Positions 8,872 through 16,566 of a stretch of DNA of 23,410 nucleotides are shown here, piece after piece. The position numbers and the translations under genes are program-made. The stretch spans positions 1 through 23,410 of the forward strand of contig CAJUFR010000034.1 in NCBI GenBank assembly GCA_910585525.1. Reading direction: 5' to 3'. Origin of the DNA: an uncultured Angelakisella sp. Lineage in GTDB: Bacteria; Bacillota; Clostridia; Oscillospirales; Ruminococcaceae. Every line of letters starts with the position of its first letter. The first letter of the stretch is position 1. A model generated the notes under the pieces. The model was not told the DNA's origin, searched no databases, and worked only from the letters and a program-made list of their open reading frames with translations.

Positions 8872-10179
8872 ATGAAAAAAGCAGCTTCAAAGAGCGGCTC
8901 GTTTATGAGTTTTATGGAGGAACGGTTCCTCCCGGTGGCTGCCCAGCTGGGGGGACAGCGGCACCTGCTGGCCCTTCGTGACGGCGTCGTCATGGTGATG
9001 CCGCTGCTGATCCTGGGGGCGTTTTCCATGATCATCGCGGAGTTCCCCATCGAAGGGTTCCTGAACCTGATGGCCAGCATCTTTGGCGAGAACTGGAACG
9101 CCTTTGAAGGGGTCATCATGAACGCCACCTACGGCATCTCGGCGATTGTGGCCTGCTTCGGCGTGGCCAGTTCCCTGGTGAACAGCTACGGGGAGAACGG
9201 CACCCCCGCTGGCATCATCGCCATGGCGGCCTTCTTCGCCGTGGTGGTCCCCACCACCCTCACCGGCGCCGAGGGGGAAGCGGTGGACGCCTGGGTGGCC
9301 GGCTCCCTGGACGCCACCCTGCTCTTCACCGCACTGCTCACCGCCCTGATCGTGGGTGAGATCTACCGGTTCCTGGTGCAGAAGAACTTTACCATCAAGC
9401 TGCCGGATTCGGTGCCCAAGGCGGTATCCGCCCAGTTCACCGCCCTGCTCCCCGGCACCGTCATCATCGTGCTTTTCACCGTGGTGCGGCTGGTGTTCGC
9501 TTCCACCCCCTGGGGCGGCTTCCCGGAGTTTGTCACCGACATTATCTCCACCCCTCTGCGGCATCTGGGCACCTCCTACATCGGCACCCTGATCGTCTGC
9601 TTCTTTGAGCATCTCCTTTGGTCCTTCGGCCTTCACGGCTCGGCCATCATCGTGTTCCCCATCTTTGAGCCCCTGTGGATCATCAACATGGCGGAGAACG
9701 TCTCGGCCGGCGCCCACAACATCGTCACCTTCACCTTCTACGAGAACGGCGTCTGGATGGGCGGCTCCGGCGCCACCCTGCCGGTGGTCATCTACATGCT
9801 GCTCTTCGCCAAATCCAAGCTGCTGAAGAACGTGGGCAAGGTGGGCATCGCCCCCGGCATCTTCAACATCAACGAGCCGGTGACCTTCGGCCTGCCCATC
9901 GTCCTCAACCCCATCCTGATGATCCCCTACATCCTGGCCCCCATGGCCGCTATGTCAGTCCAGTTTCTGGGCACCGCCATCGGGCTGTTCCCCCTCTGCA
10001 ACAACATGGTCCCCTGGACCTGCCCGGTGCTCATCAGCGGTTTCCTCACCACCGGCAGCATCATGGGCGTGGTGGCCCAGCTTTGCGGCATGGCTGTCTC
10101 CTTCCTTATCTGGCTGCCCTTCATCCGGGTCTGGGATAAGAAGTGCTACCAGGAGGAACTGAGCGCCGTTACAGCGTAA
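8872..10179 (+). CDS. PTS lactose/cellobiose-family IIC sugar permease
   Basis: A 435-residue membrane permease of the lactose/cellobiose/diacetylchitobiose PTS family that carries sugar inward while IIB phosphorylates it. Around ten hydrophobic segments are visible. The conserved histidine of the LLWSFGLHG loop is His255 and the NEP glutamate is Glu335 in FNINEPVTFG; these match the sugar-contacting His and Glu of the crystallised ChbC permease. The exact sugar cannot be read from sequence. AGGAGGT precedes the ATG. No glycosidase or phosphoglycosidase is encoded in this window, so the substrate may be a monosaccharide, or the hydrolase lies elsewhere. Confidence 0.95.
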   Translation: MKKAASKSGSFMSFMEERFLPVAAQLGGQRHLLALRDGVVMVMPLLILGAFSMIIAEFPIEGFLNLMASIFGENWNAFEGVIMNATYGISAIVACFGVASSLVNSYGENGTPAGIIAMAAFFAVVVPTTLTGAEGEAVDAWVAGSLDATLLFTALLTALIVGEIYRFLVQKNFTIKLPDSVPKAVSAQFTALLPGTVIIVLFTVVRLVFASTPWGGFPEFVTDIISTPLRHLGTSYIGTLIVCFFEHLLWSFGLHGSAIIVFPIFEPLWIINMAENVSAGAHNIVTFTFYENGVWMGGSGATLPVVIYMLLFAKSKLLKNVGKVGIAPGIFNINEPVTFGLPIVLNPILMIPYILAPMAAMSVQFLGTAIGLFPLCNNMVPWTCPVLISGFLTTGSIMGVVAQLCGMAVSFLIWLPFIRVWDKKCYQEELSAVTA

Positions 10180-10210
10180 CGATCCCGGGACTTCCCCGGT
10201 GTCATGGACC

Positions 10211-10240
10211 GGTGGGGGATGGCCGTCACCATCCCCCGCC
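10211..10240 (+). terminator. Intercistronic hairpin between IIC and the RDD gene
   Basis: A 12-bp stem (10211-10222 with 10229-10240, including one G-U pair) closes a six-base loop in the 81-base gap. Only TTTT follows, four bases later. It is better seen as a partial terminator or a 3' end that protects the PTS message, lowering expression of the RDD and regulator genes, than as a strong stop. Confidence 0.5.
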
Positions 10241-10260
10241 CCGCTTTTGGAGGTATCATC

Positions 10261-10806
10261 ATGGGTTTTCTGGGTCTCGAAACGGCGAAGGCCCCCGCCG
10301 GGATGCGGGGCAGGCGGTTTTTGGCCTTCTGCGCCGATCTGCTCATCGTCCTCGCCCTCTCCTTTCTGGCCTACCGGTTTACCGGCCAGCCGGATTTCTT
10401 TGCCGTGCGGGCGGCCATGGACGCCGCCCAGGCCGCCGGGGGACAGAATGCGGAGTTGACCGCCGCCGTCTTTGCCCAGTTTGACCGGGCCTTTCGCCTG
10501 CTGCTGCTCATCGCCTTCGGCTATGAGGTGGCGGCCCAGACCGTCACCGGCGGCTCCACCCTGGGGAAGCTGCTGCTGGGCCTGGGCCTGGTCCCCATGG
10601 ACCCGGCCCGGGGGCGGGTGACGCAGCTGCTGCTTTTGTGGGTCAGAAGCGGGCTGAAGCTGCTTTCCCTCTATCTGCTCCAGGGCTTCCCCTTCCTGCT
10701 CTGCTGCCTCACCGCCCTTACCAACGGGGAGTGCCGCACCGGGTTCGATATGGCGGTAAAGGTCCGACCGGCATTCCGAGGGGACAGGGGAGCAAAGGAA
10801 GGATAA
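10261..10806 (+). CDS. RDD-family membrane protein
   Basis: A 181-residue protein with about three membrane segments. The RDD pattern is visible: RGRRFLAFCADLLIVL (17-32) with the paired arginines and aspartate, then GGSTLGKLLLGL (97-108) and a final hydrophobic helix. RDD proteins are mostly of unknown role; some are linked to ion transport. The start was set at 10261 because GGAGG lies nine bases upstream; a longer frame reads through the upstream hairpin. It sits between the PTS permease and the regulator, with 30 bases to the latter, so it belongs to the operon. Its part in sugar uptake is unknown. Confidence 0.85.
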   Translation: MGFLGLETAKAPAGMRGRRFLAFCADLLIVLALSFLAYRFTGQPDFFAVRAAMDAAQAAGGQNAELTAAVFAQFDRAFRLLLLIAFGYEVAAQTVTGGSTLGKLLLGLGLVPMDPARGRVTQLLLLWVRSGLKLLSLYLLQGFPFLLCCLTALTNGECRTGFDMAVKVRPAFRGDRGAKEG

Positions 10807-10836
10807 CACCATTTGACAGCAAGGGAGGGAGACAGG

Positions 10837-12375
10837 ATGCGGCATTCGGAGGAGGTCACCAGGAGGATACTTCTGGCTCTGCTGGAGGGGGAGGGCTACC
10901 TGACCCTCAGCGAACTTTCCCAGACCATGGAGATCTCCAAGCGGTCGGTGCAAAACTACCTGACCAAGGCGGAAAGCTGGCTGCGGGAGCACCAGCTGTC
11001 CGAGATACACATCGTCAAAAAGCAGGGCTACGGCACCCAGCTGGCCTGTGACGCCGCCGGCCGGCAGAAGCTGTCCGCCCTCCTGAACAGCCAATACTTC
11101 ACCCTTACCGACGGGAGCATGAAGCGGCGGACCGAACTGCTGCGCAGTCTCATTTTTTCCCGGGAGGAACTCACCATCCAGTTTTTGGCTGACAGCTTTT
11201 ATGTCAGCCGTTTCGTCATTCTCGCCGACCTGGACTGGGCGGAAAACTGGCTGGCCCAGTACCACCTGCGGCTCTTCAAGATACAGGGCCGGGGCATCGG
11301 CATCGCCGGGGAGGAGGTGGACCGCCGGGCCGCCATCATCGGCTTCTTCGACCTGTGCGAGCACCGGGAGCCCACAGTGGAGGGCAAGGTGAACAACCCC
11401 GTCCGCCTTGCCAAGGAGCGGCTGGAGAAGATGGAGGAGGTCTACACCGAGGAGGACATCAAGAAGATCTGCGGCATCATCGAGGAAGCGGAGAAGGAAT
11501 TCGACTTCTTTATGGGCAGCGAGTATTTTACCTCCCTGGCCACCCACATCACTATCTGTGTTTTCCGGCTGCGCCACGGGCACCAGATCGAAAAAGAGTT
11601 CCTGCCCCCCAACGAGGAGTTCCCCCAGCAGGAGATGAACACCGCCGCCTTTATCGCCCGGCGGCTGGAGGAGACCTTCCGGGTGCATCTGCCAGATTCG
11701 GAGCGCACCTACATCTGCATCCACCTGATGGGCTACAATGCCTTCCAGGCCCAGATGGAGGAGGAGCAGAAGGCGCCGGAGAACATCGAACTGCTGGCCC
11801 TCCACCTGATCGAGGCGGTGGATGCCGAACTGGGCAGCCGCTTTTCCTCCGACCGGGTCCTTTTCTTCGGCCTTATCACCCACCTGCAAAACTCCCTTTA
11901 CCAGCAGAAGGAAAACCCCGGCGCCAGGACCCAGCCCCACCTGGAACTGCCGGAATCCTGCCAGGAACTTTACGCCAGCGTCAAAAAGCAGTCGGCCCTT
12001 TACCGGCAGCTTAGCGGCATCCGGCCCGACCAGCAGGAACTGGTCTCCCTCACCCTGCACTTCGCCCTCTCCCAGGACCGCACCACCACCAAGTGGCGGG
12101 CGCTGCTGGTCTCCCCGGCGGGGGTCATCATCCAGCAGGACCAGCGGAAGCACCTCCAGGACAGCATCCCCCAGATAGAGATCATAGACACCTGCTCTCC
12201 CTACCAGTTTTCCGTTTATCCAGAGGCCAGCTATGATTTCATCATCTCCATGGTCCCCATGAAAAACGCCCCCAAGCCGGTGGCGGACGTCTCCCGGATG
12301 ACAAAACTCCAGCGGGTGCAGTTTATCGAGGAGTTTTTGTTCGATAAGATGGACGGAAGGGAGTGCCTGCCTTAG
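10837..12375 (+). CDS. PRD-domain transcriptional regulator (LicR/MtlR type)
   Basis: A 512-residue PTS-controlled regulator. A helix-turn-helix lies at about 5-45 (LTLSELSQTMEISKRSVQNYL) and a second, Mga-like one at about 110-140. Two PRD domains follow: PRD1 about 200-305 with conserved His237 and His296, and PRD2 about 315-410 with His349 and His408. The C-terminal region (about 418-505) resembles a IIB domain (WRALLVSPAGVI, IPQIEII, YDFIISMVP) but has no cysteine at the expected position. I see no IIA-like domain. Such proteins are DNA-binding activators whose activity is set by phosphorylation from HPr and IIB. The ATG at 10837 has GGGAGGG six bases upstream. It probably controls this operon. 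Confidence 0.9.
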   Translation: MRHSEEVTRRILLALLEGEGYLTLSELSQTMEISKRSVQNYLTKAESWLREHQLSEIHIVKKQGYGTQLACDAAGRQKLSALLNSQYFTLTDGSMKRRTELLRSLIFSREELTIQFLADSFYVSRFVILADLDWAENWLAQYHLRLFKIQGRGIGIAGEEVDRRAAIIGFFDLCEHREPTVEGKVNNPVRLAKERLEKMEEVYTEEDIKKICGIIEEAEKEFDFFMGSEYFTSLATHITICVFRLRHGHQIEKEFLPPNEEFPQQEMNTAAFIARRLEETFRVHLPDSERTYICIHLMGYNAFQAQMEEEQKAPENIELLALHLIEAVDAELGSRFSSDRVLFFGLITHLQNSLYQQKENPGARTQPHLELPESCQELYASVKKQSALYRQLSGIRPDQQELVSLTLHFALSQDRTTTKWRALLVSPAGVIIQQDQRKHLQDSIPQIEIIDTCSPYQFSVYPEASYDFIISMVPMKNAPKPVADVSRMTKLQRVQFIEEFLFDKMDGRECLP

Positions 12376-12398
12376 GGGGGCGTGATAAAACCTGTTGA

Positions 12399-12438
12399 AA
12401 AGAGAAGGAGCCGCCCTGCCGGGCGGCCCCTTCTCTTT
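12399..12438. terminator. Bidirectional terminator between convergent genes
   Basis: Ten base pairs (12399-12408 with 12429-12438), one A-C mismatch and seven GC pairs enclose a TGCC loop. The outer arms are AAAGAGAAGG and CCTTCTCTTT. It lies 23 bases past the regulator stop and 17 bases past the stop of the convergent permease, so it can serve both strands. Confidence 0.8.
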
Positions 12439-12455
12439 CCGTATACAGCGGCTCT

Positions 12456-13664
12456 TTACTCATGCCGCAGTGCTTCGATGGGATTCAGCTTTGCCGCCTT
12501 CCGTGCCGGGTAGATGCCGAAGAAGATGCCCACCCCGGCGGAAAACGCCATGGTGGCCAGGATGGTCTCCAGGTCGAAGGCCGGGTCCACCCCCACCAGG
12601 GCGCAGATGCCGAAGCTGCCCAGGTACCCCAGCGCCAGGCCGATCATCCCGCCACAGAGGGAGAGGATGGCCGCCTCGGTCAAAAACTGCTGGAGGATGA
12701 CCCCTGTCTTGGCGCCCAGGGCCTTTCGGATGCCGATCTCCCGGGTACGCTCGCTCACCGACACCAGCATGATGTTCATCACCCCGATGCCCCCCACCAG
12801 CAGGCTGATGGCGGCCACCGCTGCCACAAAGGTCTGGATCATGCCGATCATCTGGTTCATCTGGTCCACATCCCCCATCATGTCCTGGACGGTGTAGGCG
12901 TCCCGGCCCCGGGCGTTGTGCCGGGCCTCGATGGCGCTGAGGGCGACGGAGGAGATGCTGTCCTTTTGGGCGGGATCAGCTACCTTCAGGTACACGTCGC
13001 CGATGGTCATGTCCCCCTCGTAGAACAGCCGGTTCACCAGGGTGCAGGGCATGTACATCATCGAATTCATCCCCTCGTAAAAGAAGGTGGCGTTGGGATT
13101 TTTGCACACCCCCACGATCTTGGCCCGGGTGGTGATGACGTGTTCACGGGCGTAGCTGTAGATGTCCACCTCCAGCCCCGCCACGTCGGTGCTGCCGAAG
13201 AAGTTCATGGCGGTGGGCTCGTCGATGACCACCACCTTCCGCTCCGAGTTGTACTCCTCCTCGTTGAAGAACCGGCCGGAGACCATATTCACCCCCTGGA
13301 TGGCCCGGAAGCCGGGGGCGCAGCCGTAGATATAGCCGAAGTTGCTGTTCCGGCCATACTCGATGACGCCGTAGCTGTTCACCAGCGGCGTCACCGCCGT
13401 CACCCCCGGCAGTTCCCCCAGGGCGGCCAGGTCCTCGTCGGTAAAGTAGTCCCCCAGGTCCGCGTTGCCGGTGGTCATCAGGTTGATGGTGGTGGAGCCG
13501 ATCTCCTCATAATAGGCCATCATGGAATTTTTGGCCCCGGTGCCGGCGGAGAGGATGATGATCACCGCCATGATGCCGATGATGATGCCCAGCATGGTGA
13601 GAAACGAGCGCATCCGGTTGGTCTTGATGCTCTCGATGGCCATTTTTAGGTTTTCTCTGATCAT
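12456..13664 (-). CDS. MacB/FtsX-type ABC transporter permease
   Basis: A 402-residue permease with the MacB arrangement. One helix at the N-terminus (RSFLTMLGIIIGIMAVIIIL, about 19-38) is followed by a large extracytoplasmic domain of about 230 residues. Three C-terminal helices then begin near VAAISLLVGGIGVMNIMLVSV, with the cytoplasmic ERTREIGIRKALGA coupling motif between them. It ends at PIEALRHE, typical of the family. These permeases work with a LolD/MacB-like ATPase and export peptides or lipophilic compounds, or transmit force across the envelope. The start has GAGGGGTG upstream and lies four bases after the stop of the membrane-fusion protein. No ATPase gene is present in this two-gene unit; the nearest is the divergent one at 16567. 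Confidence 0.93.
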   Translation of the reverse strand: MIRENLKMAIESIKTNRMRSFLTMLGIIIGIMAVIIILSAGTGAKNSMMAYYEEIGSTTINLMTTGNADLGDYFTDEDLAALGELPGVTAVTPLVNSYGVIEYGRNSNFGYIYGCAPGFRAIQGVNMVSGRFFNEEEYNSERKVVVIDEPTAMNFFGSTDVAGLEVDIYSYAREHVITTRAKIVGVCKNPNATFFYEGMNSMMYMPCTLVNRLFYEGDMTIGDVYLKVADPAQKDSISSVALSAIEARHNARGRDAYTVQDMMGDVDQMNQMIGMIQTFVAAVAAISLLVGGIGVMNIMLVSVSERTREIGIRKALGAKTGVILQQFLTEAAILSLCGGMIGLALGYLGSFGICALVGVDPAFDLETILATMAFSAGVGIFFGIYPARKAAKLNPIEALRHE

Positions 13665-13668
13665 GCTA

Positions 13669-15141
13669 TCACCCCTCGGAGCCGGACTGGCTGGCCTGGG
13701 ACTGGGCGGCGGCTTCCGCGGCGGCCTGGGCTGCCGCGCCGGTGGGGACGGCGCTCACCAGCGTCCCCTCGGGCAGTTCCTGGGCCATGACGGGGCAGAT
13801 GGCGTCCCCGGCGGAGAGCCCCTCCAGTACCTGGATGTAGGCGTCGTCAAAGATGCCGGTCTTGATGTAGGTCTTGTGGAGTTCCCACAGCCCCTTCTCG
13901 GCGGCCTCCCCCTGGGTGCAGGGGGTGATGGTGTAGAGGTATTCCCCGTCCCGGTCCACCTTTACCGCCTCCACCGGCACCGCCACCGCCCCAAAGGCCT
14001 GGTCGGTGAGGATCTCCCCGTTGGCGTCCATCCCCAGCTTCAGCACCTTGTTGGGGTCGTCGATGGTGATCTCCCCCTTGAGGACGGTGTTGGTGGTGTT
14101 GTTGTCGGTCTCCACCGTGGCGGCGCCGTCCATCCGGGTGACGGTGCCGGTGAGTTTCTTACTGCCGAAGGTGACCTCCGCCGTCTGGCCGATCTCCATC
14201 CGGTCCACATCGTATTTGCCCACCGAGAACCGGAGCAGCACCCCTTCGGTGGAGGCCACGGTAACGGCGTCCTGCCCCTCGGCGACGGCGGCCCCCTCCA
14301 CCAGGTTCATCTGGGTGATGATGCCGTCAAAGTCGGCCACGATGCCCCCCTGGGAGCGGTTGATGATCCGGGCGATCTCCTCGTATTCCAGCTTCTGCAG
14401 CTCCAGGTCGTTGTCCAGCACCTTCTGGTTGTTCTCGCTCAGGTCATTTCCCCGCAGCACCTGGCGCTGGCTGAACATGCCGGTCAGTTCCTCCACGATG
14501 GCCTGCCAGGCGTTGTACATGGCGGTGTCGTCCTCGTCGTCCTCATCGGTCTTGTAGGCGGAGATGATGCGGTCCAACTCCTCGTCGTGGGTGGGGTAGC
14601 GGTGGAAGTAGTCGTAGGCCAGCTTGTAGGTGGTCTCCCGGGCCTGGAGCCGCCGGATCTCCTTGTTCAGGTCGTACAGTTCCTGGCTGGAGTTGTCCAG
14701 GTCGTCCATGGTGTCATCGTACCGAAGCTGGGCGTTTTCCAGCGTCAGCTTGGCCTTTTGCAGCGACAGGTTCAGGTCGCTGAGGTCGAAGGAGGCGATG
14801 ACGTCCCCCTTCTTCACCGCGTCGCCCTGCTTAAAGTTCACCTGGGCCACCCGCACCGAGCCGGGGACGAAGTACTGCTTGGTCTCGTTGGGGGTGATGG
14901 TGCCGGCGACGGACAGGGTGGAATCGATGTCCTGGATGGTGGCCTGGTCGTACTGGACCACCGGCGCGGCCCCGGCAGCCTGGTAGGCGTTATAACCCAA
15001 AAAGCCGCCGCCGATGAGGAGCAGCCCCAGGAATATCCATTTTTTGATCTTCAGCTTTTTGCGGGGCTTGGGCGGCGCCGGGGCAGGCGCGGGCGAGGCA
15101 GCCGGTGCGGTGGTCTTTTCCATTTCGGTGGTCTCTGGCAT
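13669..15141 (-). CDS. HlyD/MacA-type membrane-fusion protein
   Basis: A 490-residue periplasmic-adaptor-like protein anchored by one helix (about 33-51, after a Pro/Ala/Lys-rich cytoplasmic tail). The first lipoyl half-motif is visible near 93-112 (VAQVNFKQGDAVKKGDVIAS). A coiled-coil region of about 120-265 follows, then the second lipoyl half (GGIVADFDGIITQMNLVEGA) and beta-barrel segments. The C-terminus is a low-complexity Ala/Gln/Ser tail. In Gram-positives such proteins assist MacB-like permeases at the cell surface. The coiled coil contains an acidic interruption (TDEDDEDD). AAGGAG precedes ATG 15141; an internal Met six codons later is less likely. The permease follows four bases downstream. 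I could not find a convincing promoter upstream. Confidence 0.92.
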   Translation of the reverse strand: MPETTEMEKTTAPAASPAPAPAPPKPRKKLKIKKWIFLGLLLIGGGFLGYNAYQAAGAAPVVQYDQATIQDIDSTLSVAGTITPNETKQYFVPGSVRVAQVNFKQGDAVKKGDVIASFDLSDLNLSLQKAKLTLENAQLRYDDTMDDLDNSSQELYDLNKEIRRLQARETTYKLAYDYFHRYPTHDEELDRIISAYKTDEDDEDDTAMYNAWQAIVEELTGMFSQRQVLRGNDLSENNQKVLDNDLELQKLEYEEIARIINRSQGGIVADFDGIITQMNLVEGAAVAEGQDAVTVASTEGVLLRFSVGKYDVDRMEIGQTAEVTFGSKKLTGTVTRMDGAATVETDNNTTNTVLKGEITIDDPNKVLKLGMDANGEILTDQAFGAVAVPVEAVKVDRDGEYLYTITPCTQGEAAEKGLWELHKTYIKTGIFDDAYIQVLEGLSAGDAICPVMAQELPEGTLVSAVPTGAAAQAAAEAAAQSQASQSGSEG

Positions 15142-15239
15142 ATGTAATACATCTCCTTAATGACTGCGCCGTATCTGGCTTTGCTGATGGTTTACAAGTA
15201 TCATAACGACATAAACGGGGGATCGACTTCAAGGGACGC

Positions 15240-15272
15240 AAAAAAATCCCCCGGGCCGGGTGGCCAGGGGGA
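15240..15272 (-). terminator. Intrinsic terminator of the DegV gene
   Basis: On the minus strand, a stem of five C-G pairs, one mismatch and GGCC/GGCC closes an ACCC loop and runs straight into seven T. It lies about 75 bases past the DegV stop and about 100 bases before the membrane-fusion gene. The DegV transcript therefore probably ends here and does not feed the transporter genes. Confidence 0.8.
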
Positions 15273-15346
15273 CTGTTTGATTGCTTTTCCAGCAGTTCCC
15301 GATATTTCGACCGTTCATCCTCGGGGATTTTGAGGGCTGCTATGGT

Positions 15347-16222
15347 CTACCGCTGCTGCCCCAAATAAAACAGCGCCAAGGTGCCGGGGCCGGAGTGGGC
15401 GCCGATGACCGGTCCCACGTAGCTGATGATCACCTTCTTTGTTTTGAACCGCTGCTTTACCAGCTTTTCCACCGTCTTGGCGTCGTCCAGACAGTCGCCG
15501 TGGCTGATGAACACCACCTGGTCCTGGGGGTCCACCGCTGTCTCCGCCATCCGGTCCACCAGGGCGGCGAGGGCGGCCTGGCGGCCCCGGGCCTTGCCGG
15601 TGTTCACCAGATGGCCGGTGGAGTCCACCTGGAGGATGGGCTTGATGCCCAGGGCGGTCCCCACAAGGGCGGTGGCGGTGCTGATCCGTCCGCCCCGCTT
15701 GAGGAACATCAGGTCATCCACCGTGAACCAGTGGCAGAGGCGGTTTTTGGTCTCCTCCGCCCAGTCCCGGACCTCCTCGACGGTCTTTCCCGCCGCCTTC
15801 TGCTGGGCGGCCAGGTAGACCAGCAGTCCCTGGCCCATGGAGGCGCAGAGGGTGTCCACCACCAGGACCTTCCGCTCCGGGTACTTCTCCGACAGTTCCT
15901 CCGCCGCCAGCATGGCGTTTTGGCAGGTGCTGCTGAGGCCGGAGGAGAAGGCCAGGATCAGCAGGTCCTTCCCCTCCCGGAGGATGGGTTCAGCCAGGGA
16001 GAGGTAGCTTTCCACATTGGCGGCGGCGGTCACCGCCACCTCGCCGGAGCGCATCCGCTGGTAGAACTCCCAGAAGCCGATCTCCCGGCCGTCCAGGTAG
16101 TTGGCGTACTCCTTGCCGCCCATGGTGAGGGTGAGGGGCAGCACCACCAGCCCCAACTCCGCCGCCAGTTCCGCCGGCAGGTCACAGGAAGAATCGGTGA
16201 GGATGACGTAATCGTTGTTCAT
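15347..16222 (-). CDS. DegV-family fatty-acid-binding protein
   Basis: A 291-residue cytoplasmic protein of the DegV (FakB-like) family, which binds a fatty acid; in staphylococci FakB presents it to the kinase FakA for phosphorylation. Family motifs are ILTDSSCDLP (7-16), FSSGLSST (92-99), LKRGGRIS (174-181), KPIL (194-197) and VIGAHSGPGTLAL (272-284). The length is usual. The ATG at 16222 was chosen because AAGGAG lies upstream and the family match begins at the next residues. It appears monocistronic, with its own promoter (16285-16314) and terminator (15240-15272). No FakA homologue is in the window. Confidence 0.93.
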   Translation of the reverse strand: MNNDYVILTDSSCDLPAELAAELGLVVLPLTLTMGGKEYANYLDGREIGFWEFYQRMRSGEVAVTAAANVESYLSLAEPILREGKDLLILAFSSGLSSTCQNAMLAAEELSEKYPERKVLVVDTLCASMGQGLLVYLAAQQKAAGKTVEEVRDWAEETKNRLCHWFTVDDLMFLKRGGRISTATALVGTALGIKPILQVDSTGHLVNTGKARGRQAALAALVDRMAETAVDPQDQVVFISHGDCLDDAKTVEKLVKQRFKTKKVIISYVGPVIGAHSGPGTLALFYLGQQR

Positions 16223-16284
16223 AGCCTTTACTCCTTGTCGTCTGAAAAAATGGGCAGGATACATCCCATGGTGTTTCCGCGCCT

Positions 16285-16314
16285 ATTATAGCATATCCCC
16301 CCCGCTGTTGGCAA
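16285..16314 (-). promoter_or_regulatory. Promoter of the DegV gene
   Basis: Read on the minus strand, TTGCCA (16309-16314), an 18-base spacer and a perfect TATAAT (16285-16290) preceded by TGC form a strong sigma-A promoter with extended -10. The predicted leader is about 55 bases. Confidence 0.75.
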
Positions 16315-16456
16315 AACAAATATCTTTTATCCGGGTGCAATAAAAAAACTTTTTTCGGGCACGAATAAAAAGGAAGTCTCTATCGTTATATAGTATGTCC
16401 TCCCCGGCATCGGCCTCTGGGAATTGTAACTTCCTTGTGAATTTTTGGCCGGATGG

Positions 16457-16485
16457 TTGTGATGCGGGGACAATCGTGGTATAGT
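16457..16485 (+). promoter_or_regulatory. Promoter of the ATPase, Ig-like protein and permease operon
   Basis: TTGTGA (16457-16462), a 17-base spacer and TATAGT (16480-16485) match a sigma-A promoter at nine of twelve positions. The start would be near 16492, giving a leader of about 75 bases that contains two or three GC-rich hairpins. Confidence 0.6.
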
Positions 16486-16515
16486 TAAAATCAGTATGGT
16501 ATGTCCGCCGGAGGG

Positions 16516-16556
16516 GGCCAGCCCTGGCCGGCGCTGTGAACAGCCCCTTGCGGGGC
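16516..16556 (+). promoter_or_regulatory. Hairpins in the leader of the ATPase gene
   Basis: GGCCAG-CC-CTGGCC (16516-16529) and GCCCC-TTGC-GGGGC (16543-16556) are perfect hairpins. An alternative GCTGT/ACAGC pairing (16533-16544) overlaps the second by two bases and would compete with it. The second ends ten bases before the GTG start and contains the only G-rich candidate ribosome site, so folding could limit translation. Confidence 0.4.
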
Positions 16557-16566
16557 AGAATGGACG

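Larger units (their letters stand above)
16223..16566. other. 344-base divergent intergenic region
   Basis: No gene is seen here. It holds the DegV promoter (minus strand), the ATPase-operon promoter (plus strand), an AT-rich centre including A7-C-T6 at about 16342-16355, and GC-rich hairpins just before the ATPase start. A perfect 8-bp inverted repeat, AAGGAAGT (16370-16377) with ACTTCCTT (16429-16436), lies between the two promoters and could be an operator. Confidence 0.6.
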
